This document shows positions 16,617 through 24,798 of a stretch of 32,962 bases of DNA, piece after piece. The stretch is taken from contig NZ_CAMICL010000022.1 of assembly GCF_946221105.1 (NCBI RefSeq), positions 1 through 32,962 of the forward strand. The letters run 5' to 3'. A program made the translations under genes and the position numbers. Within the stretch, counting starts at the first letter, position 1, and the number at the start of each line of letters is the position of its first letter. This stretch comes from an uncultured Corynebacterium sp. Lineage in GTDB: Bacteria > Actinomycetota > Actinomycetes > Mycobacteriales > Mycobacteriaceae. The notes below the pieces were generated by a model. It worked only from the letters and a program-made list of their open reading frames with translations, had not been told where the DNA came from and did not search any database.

Positions 16617-17246
16617 CTAGTTGTTCAGGCTCTTTTCAATCTCGTCCTCGATGCAGGACTGGTACTGCTCGTTGTTGCCCTCGAACTGCTCGCACGCTTC
16701 CATGACTCCGTCGTCCAGCAGCTGCTTCGCCAAAGAGATGCCGAAGATGAGCATCAGCGCGGACAGGATGGTGGCGATGGCACCCATGACGATGCCGGAG
16801 ATCGCCATGCCCTTGCGGGAACCCGGGCCGACGATGGAGTTGGCCTTTTTCACGCCGACGATGCCCAAAATCAGCGCAATCACGCCGAGGATGAGACCCG
16901 GCAAGAGGAACAGCAGGCCCAGCAGGGCCAGGATGCCCACGATCATCGCGGCGAGAGCCACGCCGTTGTTCTGCTGCGGCGGGGCTGCCTCGTAGCCGTA
17001 CGACGTGGGCGGCTGGTTGTAGTTGCCGCCCGCCATGCCGTAGCCGGTGTGGCCCGCGTCGCCACGGGTGTAATCCGGCTGCAGCTGCTCGTGGCCAGTG
17101 TAGTCGCCGTAGCTGGAAACGCCCTCCGGGTGGCCGCTAGCCGGGTTGGTGCCGTACTGGTCGCCGCCGTAGGGGTTCTCACCGTACGGATTCTGGCCAT
17201 TCGGGTTCTGGCCGTTCGGATTCTGACCGTTGTAAGGGGTGCTCAT
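16617..17246 (-). CDS. DUF4190 membrane protein with Asn/Gly/Pro-rich head
   Basis: A 209-residue protein. Residues 6-32 consist of near-repeats of NGQNP and NPYG, and the disordered Tyr/Gly/Gln-rich region runs to about 93. The DUF4190 part follows: a long hydrophobic stretch (96-132, two helices), a basic KKANSIVGPGSRKG loop, and another helix (148-172). A short acidic tail has two cysteines (C185, C198) that could pair if it is extracytoplasmic. Function is unknown. ATG 17246 is chosen for AAAGGA 7 nt upstream; 10 more in-frame residues upstream lack support. It is about 48 nt downstream of the helicase gene and may be read through from it. Confidence 0.85.
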   Translation of the reverse strand: MSTPYNGQNPNGQNPNGQNPYGENPYGGDQYGTNPASGHPEGVSSYGDYTGHEQLQPDYTRGDAGHTGYGMAGGNYNQPPTSYGYEAAPPQQNNGVALAAMIVGILALLGLLFLLPGLILGVIALILGIVGVKKANSIVGPGSRKGMAISGIVMGAIATILSALMLIFGISLAKQLLDDGVMEACEQFEGNNEQYQSCIEDEIEKSLNN

Positions 17247-17294
17247 CACAATTCCTTTCGTTTCATTGGGATGCACGCCACCCTACCGCCGGGG

Positions 17295-19058
17295 CTACCA
17301 GTCTCGCAGAAAGGCAATCCGTTCTCGCAGCTGCTCGGCGTTGCACAGCGCAGTAGGCGGGCCGCCGCAGGCTTTTCGCACCTCCGTGTGGATCGCGCCG
17401 TGGGGTCGGCCGGTCTTCCCGGCCGCGATAGCCACGCGGGTGTTAAGCTCTTTGCGCAGCGCGGGGATTTCGTCGGCGGCGGTTGCAGCCTCGCCTGTTG
17501 CCGCTTCCGGTGCCGGGGCGGGCTTTTTCACCGGCTCGCCGAGCACCTCCGCGCGCTCGCGGGCCTTGCGCTCCTCTGCTTTGCGCGCCCGCTCCTCGGC
17601 GTCGCGCGCATCCAGTTGGTCGCTCTGGCGCTTGGCCAGCAAGGTGCGCACCTGGTCGGCGTCAAGCAGGCCGGGCAGGCCGAGGAAGTCCTGCTCTTCG
17701 GCGGAGCCCGCTTGGGTGGGCGTGCCGTAGGTCGAGCCGTCGAAAATCAACGAGTCCAGCTCGGCGGAAGCGCCGATGGATTCATACGACGGCATGTCGT
17801 CCGGCTCGGTCTGCGTCCGGTTCGCTTGTTCCAACAGTTCGTCGGACCAGCCTGATTCCCGGTGCGGTTTGCCCAGGACGTGGTCGCGCGAGACCTCCAT
17901 CTCCTCCGCCAGACGCAGCAGCACCGGCACGGACGGCAGGAACACAGAGGCGGACTCGCCCGGCATGCGCGAGCGCACGAAGCGGCCGATCGCCTGCGCG
18001 AAGAACAGCGGAGTGGACGCGGAGGTGGCGTAGACGCCCACGGAGAGGCGCGGCACGTCCACGCCCTCGGAGACCATGCGCACCGCCACCATCCACTCGT
18101 CGCGCGAAGCGGAGAACTCGTCGATGCGGTCGGAGGCGCCTGGTTCGTCGGAAAGCACCACGGTGACCGGGGTGTTGGACAACTTCTGCAGGATCTTCGC
18201 GTAGGCGCGGGCGGTGGTCTTGTTCGTGGCGATGACAAGGCCGCCGGCATCCGGCATGTTGGCGCGGATCTTCATCAACCTGGTGTGCGCGGCGGAAAGC
18301 ACCGCGGCGATCCAATCGCCCTTCGGGTCCAACGCGGTGCGCCAGGCGCGGGTCGTTTGCTCGGCGTTCAGCGGCTCGCCCAGGCGCGCGGAGTACTCCT
18401 CGCCCGCCGAGTCCTTCCATTGCGCCTCGCCCGAGTACGCGAGGAAGACCACGGGGCGCACTACGCCGTCGGCAAGCGCGTGCGAGTAGCCGTAGGTGTA
18501 GTCGGCCTCCGAGACCAAGTGCCCTTCGCCGTCCTCGACGTAGCGCACGAACGGGATCTGCGAGTCGTCGGAACGAAACGGCGTGCCGGTCAGCGCCAGT
18601 CGGTGCTCCACATCGTTGTACGCCTCGTAGACGCCGTCGCCCCAGCTCTTGGAATCGCCGGCGTGGTGGATCTCGTCCAAGATCACCAGCGTGCGGCGGG
18701 CAGAAGCCACAGCGTGGTGCTTAAAGGGGTGCATGCCCACCTGCGCGTAGGTGACCACGATGCCGTCGTAGGAGGCGTTGACGGCAGACGAGTTGGTGAA
18801 GTTCGGGTCCAACGACAGCCCGAAGCGCTTCGCCGCGTCGGACCACTGGTGCTTCAGGTGCTCCGTGGGCACGACCACGATGATGCGCTGTACGGTCTTG
18901 TCCTCTTTCAGGCGCGAGGCCAGGGTCAGCGCAAAGGTGGTCTTACCCGCGCCCGGGGTTGCCACGGCCATGAAGTCGCGCGGCTTGTCGCGGAGAAACG
19001 AATCAAGGGCCTCCTGCTGCCATTTGCGCAGCTGGGGCCCAGAAGTCGCGGCGGTCAC
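17295..19058 (-). CDS. DEAD/DEAH-box superfamily 2 helicase
   Basis: A 587-residue SF2 helicase of the type III restriction/XPB-like class. A Q-like RKWQQEAL lead precedes Walker A ATPGAGKT (33-40). The DEIH box (128-131) is in LVILDEIHHAGD, motif III is LTGTPFR (156-162), and the C-terminal RecA lobe carries VRMVSEGVDVPR and motif VI QAIGRFVRSR. A charged linker rich in Arg/Glu/Ala (around 480-520) leads to a C-terminal segment (PALRKELNTRVAIAAGKTGRPHGAIHTEVRKACGG, split here only for description) of unknown role. GTG 19058 overlaps the DUF3039 stop by 4 nt (GTGA), so translation is coupled. Its substrate is unknown. Confidence 0.9.
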   Translation of the reverse strand: MTAATSGPQLRKWQQEALDSFLRDKPRDFMAVATPGAGKTTFALTLASRLKEDKTVQRIIVVVPTEHLKHQWSDAAKRFGLSLDPNFTNSSAVNASYDGIVVTYAQVGMHPFKHHAVASARRTLVILDEIHHAGDSKSWGDGVYEAYNDVEHRLALTGTPFRSDDSQIPFVRYVEDGEGHLVSEADYTYGYSHALADGVVRPVVFLAYSGEAQWKDSAGEEYSARLGEPLNAEQTTRAWRTALDPKGDWIAAVLSAAHTRLMKIRANMPDAGGLVIATNKTTARAYAKILQKLSNTPVTVVLSDEPGASDRIDEFSASRDEWMVAVRMVSEGVDVPRLSVGVYATSASTPLFFAQAIGRFVRSRMPGESASVFLPSVPVLLRLAEEMEVSRDHVLGKPHRESGWSDELLEQANRTQTEPDDMPSYESIGASAELDSLIFDGSTYGTPTQAGSAEEQDFLGLPGLLDADQVRTLLAKRQSDQLDARDAEERARKAEERKARERAEVLGEPVKKPAPAPEAATGEAATAADEIPALRKELNTRVAIAAGKTGRPHGAIHTEVRKACGGPPTALCNAEQLRERIAFLRDW

Positions 19059-19312
19059 TTGCGGCGCAGCCCCTTGTAAATCCGCTCGCAGTCGGGGCAG
19101 ACCGGAGAACCGGGCTTGGCCTGCTTTTTCACGGGGAAGGTCTCGCCGCACAGCGCCACCACCATTTTGCCGGAGATGGCGGAATCGACGATCTGATCCT
19201 TCTTCACGTAGTGGAAGAACTTGGGGGTGCCGTCGTCCGTGGTCGACGAGGTGTCTTCCCTGAGGTCCGGGCGCTCGAGCGTCTTCGTCGTCGTATTCAC
19301 GGCAACCATCAT
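19055..19312 (-). CDS. DUF3039 small zinc-binding-like protein
   Basis: An 85-residue protein of the actinobacterial DUF3039 family. A polar N-terminus precedes FFHYVKKDQI, VVALCGETFPVKK and VCPDCERIYKGL. C55, C72 and C75 with H34 could bind one zinc ion. Function is unknown. It overlaps the helicase gene by 4 nt, so the two are made from one message and may work together. There are two adjacent ATG codons (19312, 19309). The divergent DUF3099 gene shares its promoter region. Confidence 0.88.
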   Translation of the reverse strand: MMVAVNTTTKTLERPDLREDTSSTTDDGTPKFFHYVKKDQIVDSAISGKMVVALCGETFPVKKQAKPGSPVCPDCERIYKGLRRK

Positions 19313-19329
19313 GCCCCAATTTGGGCGAG

Positions 19330-19352
19330 AGGTTAAGCCGGAGGGCTAACCT
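19330..19352. promoter_or_regulatory. Back-to-back -10 boxes in an inverted repeat
   Basis: AGGTTA (19330-19335, which is TAACCT on the minus strand) and TAACCT (19347-19352, plus strand) form the arms of an inverted repeat, GAGGTTA ... CTAACCTC. Each fits TANNNT for one of the divergent genes (DUF3039 minus, DUF3099 plus). The plus-strand box lies 8 nt before ATG 19361. The two promoters would overlap physically. Confidence 0.45.
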
Positions 19353-19360
19353 CTGAGTTC

Positions 19361-19786
19361 ATGAGCGCCAACGACCACACGACCTCCGGGCGCGCCTCCC
19401 GCCACTCACGCCGGGGCAGGAAATCCCGCGCGCTGATCACGGATGCTTCCTACACCCCGGAGCAGAATCGGCAATCGCGGGAGAAGCAGTACGCCGTCTT
19501 GCAGGGGTTGCGCCTGCCGTTCATCGTCGCGGCGGTGGCTGCGGCGTGGGCGAACTGGTGGGTGCTCGCAGGAATCTTGTTCGTGGTGTCTGTGCCGTTG
19601 CCGTGGATCGCCGTGGTGCGCGGCAACGCGCAGGGCGAGGTCCGGGATACCCGTCAGAAGAATGTGTACAAGCCGGCGGTGGCGCGCCAAGAGCAGCAGA
19701 TGCTGGCGCAGCAGCAGCGCACGGCGCTGGATTCGGCGGAGAAGGACCAGTCTAGCTCCCCCGCTATCATCGACCACGACGAATAG
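19361..19786 (+). CDS. DUF3099 membrane protein
   Basis: A 141-residue protein. A basic, Ser/Arg-rich head (1-40) precedes two TM helices (about 51-68 and 70-87) in a tight hairpin (PFIVAAVAAAWANWWVLAGI). A polar, Gln-rich tail follows. DUF3099 proteins are conserved in actinobacteria with unknown function and are regularly found near sigB. The head carries RALITDASYTPEQNRQ, typical of the family. The start follows a -10 box by 8 nt and lacks a ribosome site, so the message is probably leaderless. Confidence 0.87.
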   Translation: MSANDHTTSGRASRHSRRGRKSRALITDASYTPEQNRQSREKQYAVLQGLRLPFIVAAVAAAWANWWVLAGILFVVSVPLPWIAVVRGNAQGEVRDTRQKNVYKPAVARQEQQMLAQQQRTALDSAEKDQSSSPAIIDHDE

Positions 19787-19812
19787 CCCCCTCGCACTGC
19801 AGGAGTTTTAGC

Positions 19813-21372
19813 GTGACTGCCCCAGATGACCTCTCCCCTCACCTTCCCGCAGTTGCCCAGGCGCTTGCCGCAGAACTCGACGCGGCGGGTTTCAGCGCCG
19901 AGGGCATCGCGGCCCACCTCGGCCCGGAGGCGACCGAGGCGCTCTACCGCCGCGAGCCGGGCGTCGTTCTCGCGGCGTGCTCCAACGACGCGCGCCTGTC
20001 GCGCCTGATCAGGTTCTTCCTGCTGCGACGCCCCGCCACAGCTGAGGCGCTGGGCGACATGCTCACTCCGAAGCTCGCACTCTCGCTTATCGACGACCAC
20101 CTGGTCCTGCCCGTGGCCGACTCATCCACGTACCGCATCGCCGTTGAAGTGCGCCCCCACGTGGTGGCCGGCAAGCCGAGGCTGGTGCTCTCCGACCTCG
20201 ACGCGTCCATGACCGACCACGTCCCGGGCCGCGACCACGTCCTCGGCGTCGGCTCGGCGTCGCTGTCGTTGCTGTCCGCTACGCCGTGCACCCCCGTGGA
20301 TTCTGTGCTGGATTTGGGCACCGGCTCCGGCATCCAGGCGCTCGCGCAGGCGGACGCCGCCACGCGCGTGGTGGCAACCGACGTCCACGCCCGCGCACTG
20401 GAATTCGCTGCGGCCACCATGCGGGCCAACGGGGTGGACAACGTGGAGTTGCGCGAGGGCGAATGGTTCGAACCGATACGGGGCGAAACATTCGACCGCA
20501 TCGTGGCCAACCCGCCGTTTGTGGTTGGGCTGCCGGAAGTCGGCCACGTCTACCGCGATTCCGGCTTGGACCTCGACGGCGCAACTGAGCTGGTGCTCAG
20601 CCAGGCGCCGGACCACCTCGCCGAGGGCGGCCGGGCGTTCATCCTCGGTTCCTGGGTGCACGTGCTCGACCAGTCCTGGCAGGCCCGCGTCGCGTCCTGG
20701 CTGCCGTCCCACGGTGTGAGCGCCTGGGTGCTGCAGCGCGACGTGGTCGATCCCGGCATGTACGTCTCCACCTGGCTGCGCGACGAGTCCATCGATCCCC
20801 GCTCCGATGAAGGCGTCGCGCGCACCGTGCAGTGGCTCGACCACTTCGCCGACAACGACGTCCACGCGGTCGGCTTTGGCTGGATCCTGCTGGAAGACAT
20901 CGGCGACGCTCCCAGCGAGATCACCTGCGAGGAACTGTCCCAGCCGTTCACAGACCCGCTCGGCCCGGAGGCGGAAGAGTACTTCACCCGCACCGCCTGG
21001 CTGCGCGGCAAGGACCGCGACGACGCCCTCGACGCCAACTACGTGGTCCGGCCGACTGTGGCGCTGGAAGACATCAAGCTCGCAGACACCGAACTCGGCA
21101 TGGGGTTCGCGGATGAGACGCTGCGCATCACCCGCACCGACGGGCCGCGGTTTTCCCACACCATCGACGCGGGCATCCTCTCGCTGCTCTCGGGGCTGCA
21201 CCCGAACGGGTTGCCGCTTCGGGACGTGGTCGGCCTGTACGCGGCGTCGCGCGGGTTGGGGCAACCGGAGGACGTCGACAAGCTTGAAGCGGATGCGGCT
21301 GGCGCGGTGGTTGACCTCGTGCGCCACGGGCTGATTTTGCCCGCAGAGATCGCGCAACTGACTCACCTTTAA
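19813..21372 (+). CDS. Class I SAM-dependent methyltransferase with NPPF motif
   Basis: A 519-residue protein. An N-terminal helical domain (1-150) precedes a Rossmann methyltransferase domain with SAM motif I DLGTGSG (167-173), the acidic ribose-binding residue D190 in VVATDVHARAL, and NPPF (233-236). NPPF is the hallmark of enzymes methylating exocyclic or amide nitrogens (N6-adenine, N5-glutamine, N2-guanine). A further C-terminal domain of about 180 residues (350-519) is typical of this actinobacterial subfamily. The substrate is likely RNA, DNA or a protein such as a release factor; the sequence does not say which. GTG 19813 has AGGAG 8 nt upstream and lies 26 nt after the DUF3099 stop. 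Confidence 0.88.
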   Translation: MTAPDDLSPHLPAVAQALAAELDAAGFSAEGIAAHLGPEATEALYRREPGVVLAACSNDARLSRLIRFFLLRRPATAEALGDMLTPKLALSLIDDHLVLPVADSSTYRIAVEVRPHVVAGKPRLVLSDLDASMTDHVPGRDHVLGVGSASLSLLSATPCTPVDSVLDLGTGSGIQALAQADAATRVVATDVHARALEFAAATMRANGVDNVELREGEWFEPIRGETFDRIVANPPFVVGLPEVGHVYRDSGLDLDGATELVLSQAPDHLAEGGRAFILGSWVHVLDQSWQARVASWLPSHGVSAWVLQRDVVDPGMYVSTWLRDESIDPRSDEGVARTVQWLDHFADNDVHAVGFGWILLEDIGDAPSEITCEELSQPFTDPLGPEAEEYFTRTAWLRGKDRDDALDANYVVRPTVALEDIKLADTELGMGFADETLRITRTDGPRFSHTIDAGILSLLSGLHPNGLPLRDVVGLYAASRGLGQPEDVDKLEADAAGAVVDLVRHGLILPAEIAQLTHL

Positions 21373-21401
21373 ACACGAACTTTCCCAAGAACGGAGCATC
21401 A

Positions 21402-21836
21402 ATGAAGGCTGTACTCACGCGTGTGACTAGCGCGTCGGTGACCGTGGACGGCGAAACCGTCGGAGCGATCGACTGCCCCGACACCGGCGGCATCCTCGCG
21501 CTCGTCGGCGCGGGCCGCGAGGACGCGGACGACGCGTGGGAGATGGTTGCGCGCAAGATCGCGGAACTTCGCATTCTCGAGGGCGAACGCTCGGTGGAAG
21601 ACGCTGGTGCTCCGGTGCTGCTGGTCAGCCAGTTCACGTTGATGGGCCGCACGGCGAAAGGCCGGCGCCCGTCCTGGAGTGACGCGGCGCCTGGCGACGC
21701 CGCGGAACCGGTGATCGGCAACATTGCCCAGGCGCTGCGCTCGCGCGGCATCCATGTCGAGGAGGGCCGGTTTGGGGCGCATATGCAGGTCGCAAGCGTC
21801 AACGACGGCCCCTTTACCGTGATCGTTGAAGCGTGA
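21402..21836 (+). CDS. dtd: D-aminoacyl-tRNA deacylase
   Basis: A 144-residue cytosolic homodimer that hydrolyses D-aminoacyl-tRNA (and Gly-tRNA-Ala), a chirality proofreading step. Both signature motifs are present: SQFTL (76-80) and the cross-subunit Gly-cisPro motif in NDGPFTV (GP at 136-137). The length is canonical. ATG 21402 follows a weak CGGAG about 7 nt upstream. It lies 29 nt downstream of the methyltransferase gene and is probably co-transcribed with it. A D-amino-acid dehydrogenase gene also occurs in the window, but nothing links the two directly. Confidence 0.97.
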   Translation: MKAVLTRVTSASVTVDGETVGAIDCPDTGGILALVGAGREDADDAWEMVARKIAELRILEGERSVEDAGAPVLLVSQFTLMGRTAKGRRPSWSDAAPGDAAEPVIGNIAQALRSRGIHVEEGRFGAHMQVASVNDGPFTVIVEA

Positions 21837-21858
21837 TTTGAATATATTTCCCGCGGGC

Positions 21859-21885
21859 GGGAACACTGTGTGGCGGCTAAGCGTT
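21859..21885 (+). promoter_or_regulatory. ECF-type promoter upstream of sigB
   Basis: GGGAAC (21859-21864) and CGTT (21882-21885) give GGAAC-N18-GTT, the pattern recognised by sigma-H/sigma-R and sigma-E type stress sigma factors in actinobacteria. A housekeeping-like TAGACT (21893-21898) lies just downstream. The leader is about 50 nt and ends in a GAGGAGG ribosome site. Confidence 0.5.
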
Positions 21886-21946
21886 TCACATCTAGACTGC
21901 CCAGCTGTCCCCAGCTTTTCCACCTAGTCCGAGGAGGCGTTGCCAC

Positions 21947-22948
21947 ATGACCCAACCGGATCACGCTGCACAGGGAAACCAAGACTCCGGGGAGACCGTC
22001 GACCGCGGTAGCCGACGGAACCAGACCAACGACAACCCTTCTGCGGACCTTGTCCGCGTCTACCTCAACGGCATCGGCAAGACTGCCCTGCTCAACGCTG
22101 AGGAGGAGGTCGAGCTGGCCCAGCAGATCGAGGTCGGCCTGTACGCGCAGCGCCTTTTGGACGACCCGGAGGTGAAGCTGACCCGCGCGAAGAAGCGCGA
22201 CCTGAAGATTCTGGCGAAGGAAGGCCGCAAGGCCCGCGCCCACCTGCTGGAGGCCAACCTGCGCCTCGTGGTTTCCCTGGCCAAGCGCTACACCGGCCGC
22301 GGCATGCCGCTTCTGGACCTGATCCAGGAAGGCAACCTGGGCCTGATCCGCGCAATGGAGAAGTTCGACTACTCCAAGGGCTTTAAATTCTCCACCTACG
22401 CCACGTGGTGGATCCGCCAGGCAATAACGCGCGGCATGGCGGACCAGTCCCGCACGATCCGCCTCCCTGTCCATCTGGTGGAGCAGGTGAACAAGCTCTC
22501 CCGCATCCGCCGCGAGATGTACCAGTCCCTGGGCCGCGAACCAACGAATGAGGAGCTGGCGGAGGAATCCGGCATCGAGGAATCCAAGATTGAGATGCTG
22601 CTGCGCCAGTCGCGCGACCCGGTGAGTCTGGACATGCCGGTCGGCGCGGACGAGGAAGCGCCGTTGGGCGACTTCATCGAGGACGCCGAGGCCACCGACG
22701 CCGAGGATGCGGTGGTCACCACCCTGCGCCACGACGATATCGAGGACATCATCAACGGCCTCGAGCAGCGCGAGCAGGACGTCATCCGCATGCGCTACGG
22801 TCTGACCGACGGCGTGCCGCGCACCCTGGACCAGATCGGCCGCCAGTTCGGCCTGTCGCGCGAACGCGTCCGCCAGATCGAGCGTGAAGTCATGGCGAAG
22901 CTGCGGGCCGGCGAACGTGCCGACCGTCTGCGCGACTACGCGCTCTAA
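21947..22948 (+). CDS. sigB: Primary-like alternative sigma factor SigB
   Basis: A 333-residue group 2 sigma-70, used in stress and stationary phase in corynebacteria. It has regions 1.2 (SADLVRVYLNGIGKTALL), 2 (NLRLVVSLAKRYTGRGM, FKFSTYATWWIRQAI), 3 (RLPVHLVEQVNKLSRIRREM) and 4 with the HTH (QIGRQFGLSRERVRQIEREV), but only about 25 poorly conserved residues before region 1.2 and none of SigA's basic/acidic tail. Region 2 nearly matches SigA, so the two likely read similar -10 elements. ATG 21947 has GAGGAGG upstream. dtxR and galE follow in the classic corynebacterial order. Confidence 0.96.
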   Translation: MTQPDHAAQGNQDSGETVDRGSRRNQTNDNPSADLVRVYLNGIGKTALLNAEEEVELAQQIEVGLYAQRLLDDPEVKLTRAKKRDLKILAKEGRKARAHLLEANLRLVVSLAKRYTGRGMPLLDLIQEGNLGLIRAMEKFDYSKGFKFSTYATWWIRQAITRGMADQSRTIRLPVHLVEQVNKLSRIRREMYQSLGREPTNEELAEESGIEESKIEMLLRQSRDPVSLDMPVGADEEAPLGDFIEDAEATDAEDAVVTTLRHDDIEDIINGLEQREQDVIRMRYGLTDGVPRTLDQIGRQFGLSRERVRQIEREVMAKLRAGERADRLRDYAL

Positions 22949-22984
22949 GCGGCCTTTACGTGGCACTGCGCGCCAAGTTTTCCT

Positions 22985-23032
22985 GCCCAGCACCCCGTTT
23001 CAGGTTCACCGGTACCGCCGCGGGTGCTGGGC
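22985..23032. other. Long inverted repeat between sigB and dtxR
   Basis: Perfect 11-bp arms, GCCCAGCACCC (22985-22995) and GGGTGCTGGGC (23022-23032), are separated by 26 nt. It lies 37 nt after the sigB stop and directly against the putative dtxR -10 box. It may be a sigB terminator-like hairpin or an operator. No T tract follows. Confidence 0.6.
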
Positions 23033-23038
23033 TAAAGT
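23033..23038 (+). promoter_or_regulatory. Candidate dtxR -10 box
   Basis: TAAAGT fits TANNNT and directly follows the inverted repeat, giving a leader of about 50 nt with GGAAGGGA before GTG 23096. No canonical DtxR box is seen here, so autoregulation is not indicated. Confidence 0.4.
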
Positions 23039-23095
23039 ATTGCCAAATGGTTTTCGGACCTCTAGCCAGCACCGCGATTGGAAGGGAGCATCACA

Positions 23096-23773
23096 GTGCG
23101 TGATCTCGTTGACACCACAGAGATGTATCTGCGCACCGTCTACGAACTGGAAGAGGAAGGCATTACGCCGCTGCGTGCGCGAATCGCGGAACGCCTTGAG
23201 CAGTCCGGACCGACCGTCTCGCAAACGGTTGCGCGCATGGAGCGCGACGGTCTGATCGTGGTCGAGCACGACCGCTCTCTGTCGCTGACCGAGGAAGGGC
23301 GCCGGCGAGCCACCGCCGTGATGCGCAAGCACCGTCTTGCGGAACGTCTGCTTACCGACGTACTGAAGTTGGACCTCGCCCAGGTTCACGAGGAGGCGTG
23401 CCGGTGGGAGCACGTGATGAGCGAGGAGGTGGAGCGCCGGGTTGTCGCCGTGCTGGACAACGCTGAGCGCTCCCCCTTCGGCAACCCGATCCCCGCACTC
23501 GACGAGCTCGGCGCGAAGGCCGGCACCGCCGATCAAGTGGGCACCCGGGCCAGCGATCTGCGTCTGAAGGAACCGGCGCGCGCAAAGGTGGTGCAGATCA
23601 GCGAGATCCTGCAGGACGGAGCGCTGCCGAAGTCCGCTGGCCAGCTCGTGGGACGAACGGTCGATCTGCACCCACTGGAGGGCGGCGCGCTGGAGGTCTC
23701 CACAGATGAGGGCGAAACCTTCGTGCTCACCGCAGATGTCTCGCACGCCCTGCGCGTGGAACGCCAGGACTAA
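23096..23773 (+). CDS. dtxR: Iron-dependent repressor DtxR
   Basis: A 225-residue Fe(II)-activated repressor of iron uptake genes. The N-terminal winged helix contains ARIAERLEQSGPTVSQTVAR, followed by the dimerisation/metal domain and a C-terminal SH3-like domain. Numbered from GTG 23096, all known ligands fall on their canonical positions: primary site M10, C102, E105, H106; ancillary site H79, E83, H98, E170, Q173. This confirms the start codon, which has GGAAGGGA 7 nt upstream. An in-frame TTG at 23078 would shift the numbering by six. It lies between sigB and galE, as in other corynebacteria, and 28 nt before galE, so it is likely co-transcribed with it. Confidence 0.98.
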   Translation: MRDLVDTTEMYLRTVYELEEEGITPLRARIAERLEQSGPTVSQTVARMERDGLIVVEHDRSLSLTEEGRRRATAVMRKHRLAERLLTDVLKLDLAQVHEEACRWEHVMSEEVERRVVAVLDNAERSPFGNPIPALDELGAKAGTADQVGTRASDLRLKEPARAKVVQISEILQDGALPKSAGQLVGRTVDLHPLEGGALEVSTDEGETFVLTADVSHALRVERQD

Positions 23774-23801
23774 CAGGACTTACAGCACGGAAAGGACTTC
23801 C

Positions 23802-24791
23802 ATGAAGCTTGTTGTCACCGGCGGCGCCGGCTACGTGGGCAGCGTGTGCGCTGCCACCCTGCTCGAGGCGGGGCACGAGGTGATCGTCGTGGACGATCTA
23901 TCCACCGGCAACCGCTACGCCGTTCCGGAAGGCGCCACGTTTGTCGAAGGTGAGATCCAGGACGTCATCGACGATGTGCTCGCAGCAGACGGCGCCGACC
24001 CGGTCGACGGCGTGCTGCACTTTGCCGCGAAGTCTTTGGTCGGCGAATCCATGGAGGACCCCGCCAAGTACTGGCACGGCAACCTCGATGTGTCGTTGGC
24101 GCTTTTGGATTCCATGCGCCGCCACGACGTGAAGTCGCTGGTGTTTTCCTCCACCGCGGCCACCTACGGCGAGCCCGAGGTCGTGCCGATCACGGAGGAC
24201 GCACCGACCCGGCCGACCAACCCGTACGGCGCGACGAAGTTATCCATCGACTACGCCATCACGTCCTACTGCAACGCCTACGGGCTTGGCGCGACCAGCC
24301 TGCGCTACTTCAACGTCGCCGGCGCGTACAACGGCATCGGCGAAAACCACATCACGGAGACCCACCTGATCCCCATCGTTCTGCAGGTGGCGATGGGCTA
24401 CCGCGACAAGATCATGATGTACGGCGACGACTGGCCGACCAAGGACGGCACCTGCGTGCGCGACTACATCCATATCCGGGATCTCGCAGACGCGCACGTG
24501 CTCGCACTTGAAGCCAACACCCCCGGCACGCACCAGATCTACAACTTGGGCTCCGGCGACGGGTACTCCGTGCGCGAGGTGATCGAGGTCTGCCGCGAGG
24601 TCACCGGCCACCCGATCCCGGCGGAGGTTGCACCGCGCCGTGCGGGCGACCCGGCGACGCTGATCGCCTCCTCGGAGAAGATCCGCGCCGCACTTGGTTG
24701 GAACCCGACGCGGACGGATCTGCACACCATCGTGCAGGACGCGTGGGAGTTCACCCGCCAGCTCGGAGACAGGTCTCATTCCGCGCGTTAG
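23802..24791 (+). CDS. galE: UDP-glucose 4-epimerase
   Basis: A 329-residue extended short-chain dehydrogenase/reductase that interconverts UDP-glucose and UDP-galactose. It supplies the galactan of arabinogalactan, to which AftC-type arabinan is attached. NAD-binding GGAGYVG is at 7-13, DDLSTG at 31-36, catalytic Ser/Thr in FSSTAATYG (115-123) and the YxxxK pair Y142/K146 in PYGATK. RDYIHIRDLADAH is also diagnostic. ATG 23802 follows GGAAAGGA by 7 nt. It converges on DUF4192 with only 7 nt between stop codons. Confidence 0.97.
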   Translation: MKLVVTGGAGYVGSVCAATLLEAGHEVIVVDDLSTGNRYAVPEGATFVEGEIQDVIDDVLAADGADPVDGVLHFAAKSLVGESMEDPAKYWHGNLDVSLALLDSMRRHDVKSLVFSSTAATYGEPEVVPITEDAPTRPTNPYGATKLSIDYAITSYCNAYGLGATSLRYFNVAGAYNGIGENHITETHLIPIVLQVAMGYRDKIMMYGDDWPTKDGTCVRDYIHIRDLADAHVLALEANTPGTHQIYNLGSGDGYSVREVIEVCREVTGHPIPAEVAPRRAGDPATLIASSEKIRAALGWNPTRTDLHTIVQDAWEFTRQLGDRSHSAR

Positions 24792-24798
24792 GCGCGCA

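Noticed and set aside
17862..19079. 405-residue plus-strand open frame opposite the helicase gene
   Set aside because: It is a shadow of a gene with all helicase motifs; its composition is unlike the neighbours.
19328..19354. DtxR iron box near the DUF3099 start
   Set aside because: The half-sites AGGTTA and TAACCT are right, but 11 bp separate them instead of 3, so it does not fit the 19-bp operator.
21128..22993. 621-residue minus-strand open frame across dtd and sigB
   Set aside because: It covers the complements of three real genes with strong protein matches and has no coherent domain.
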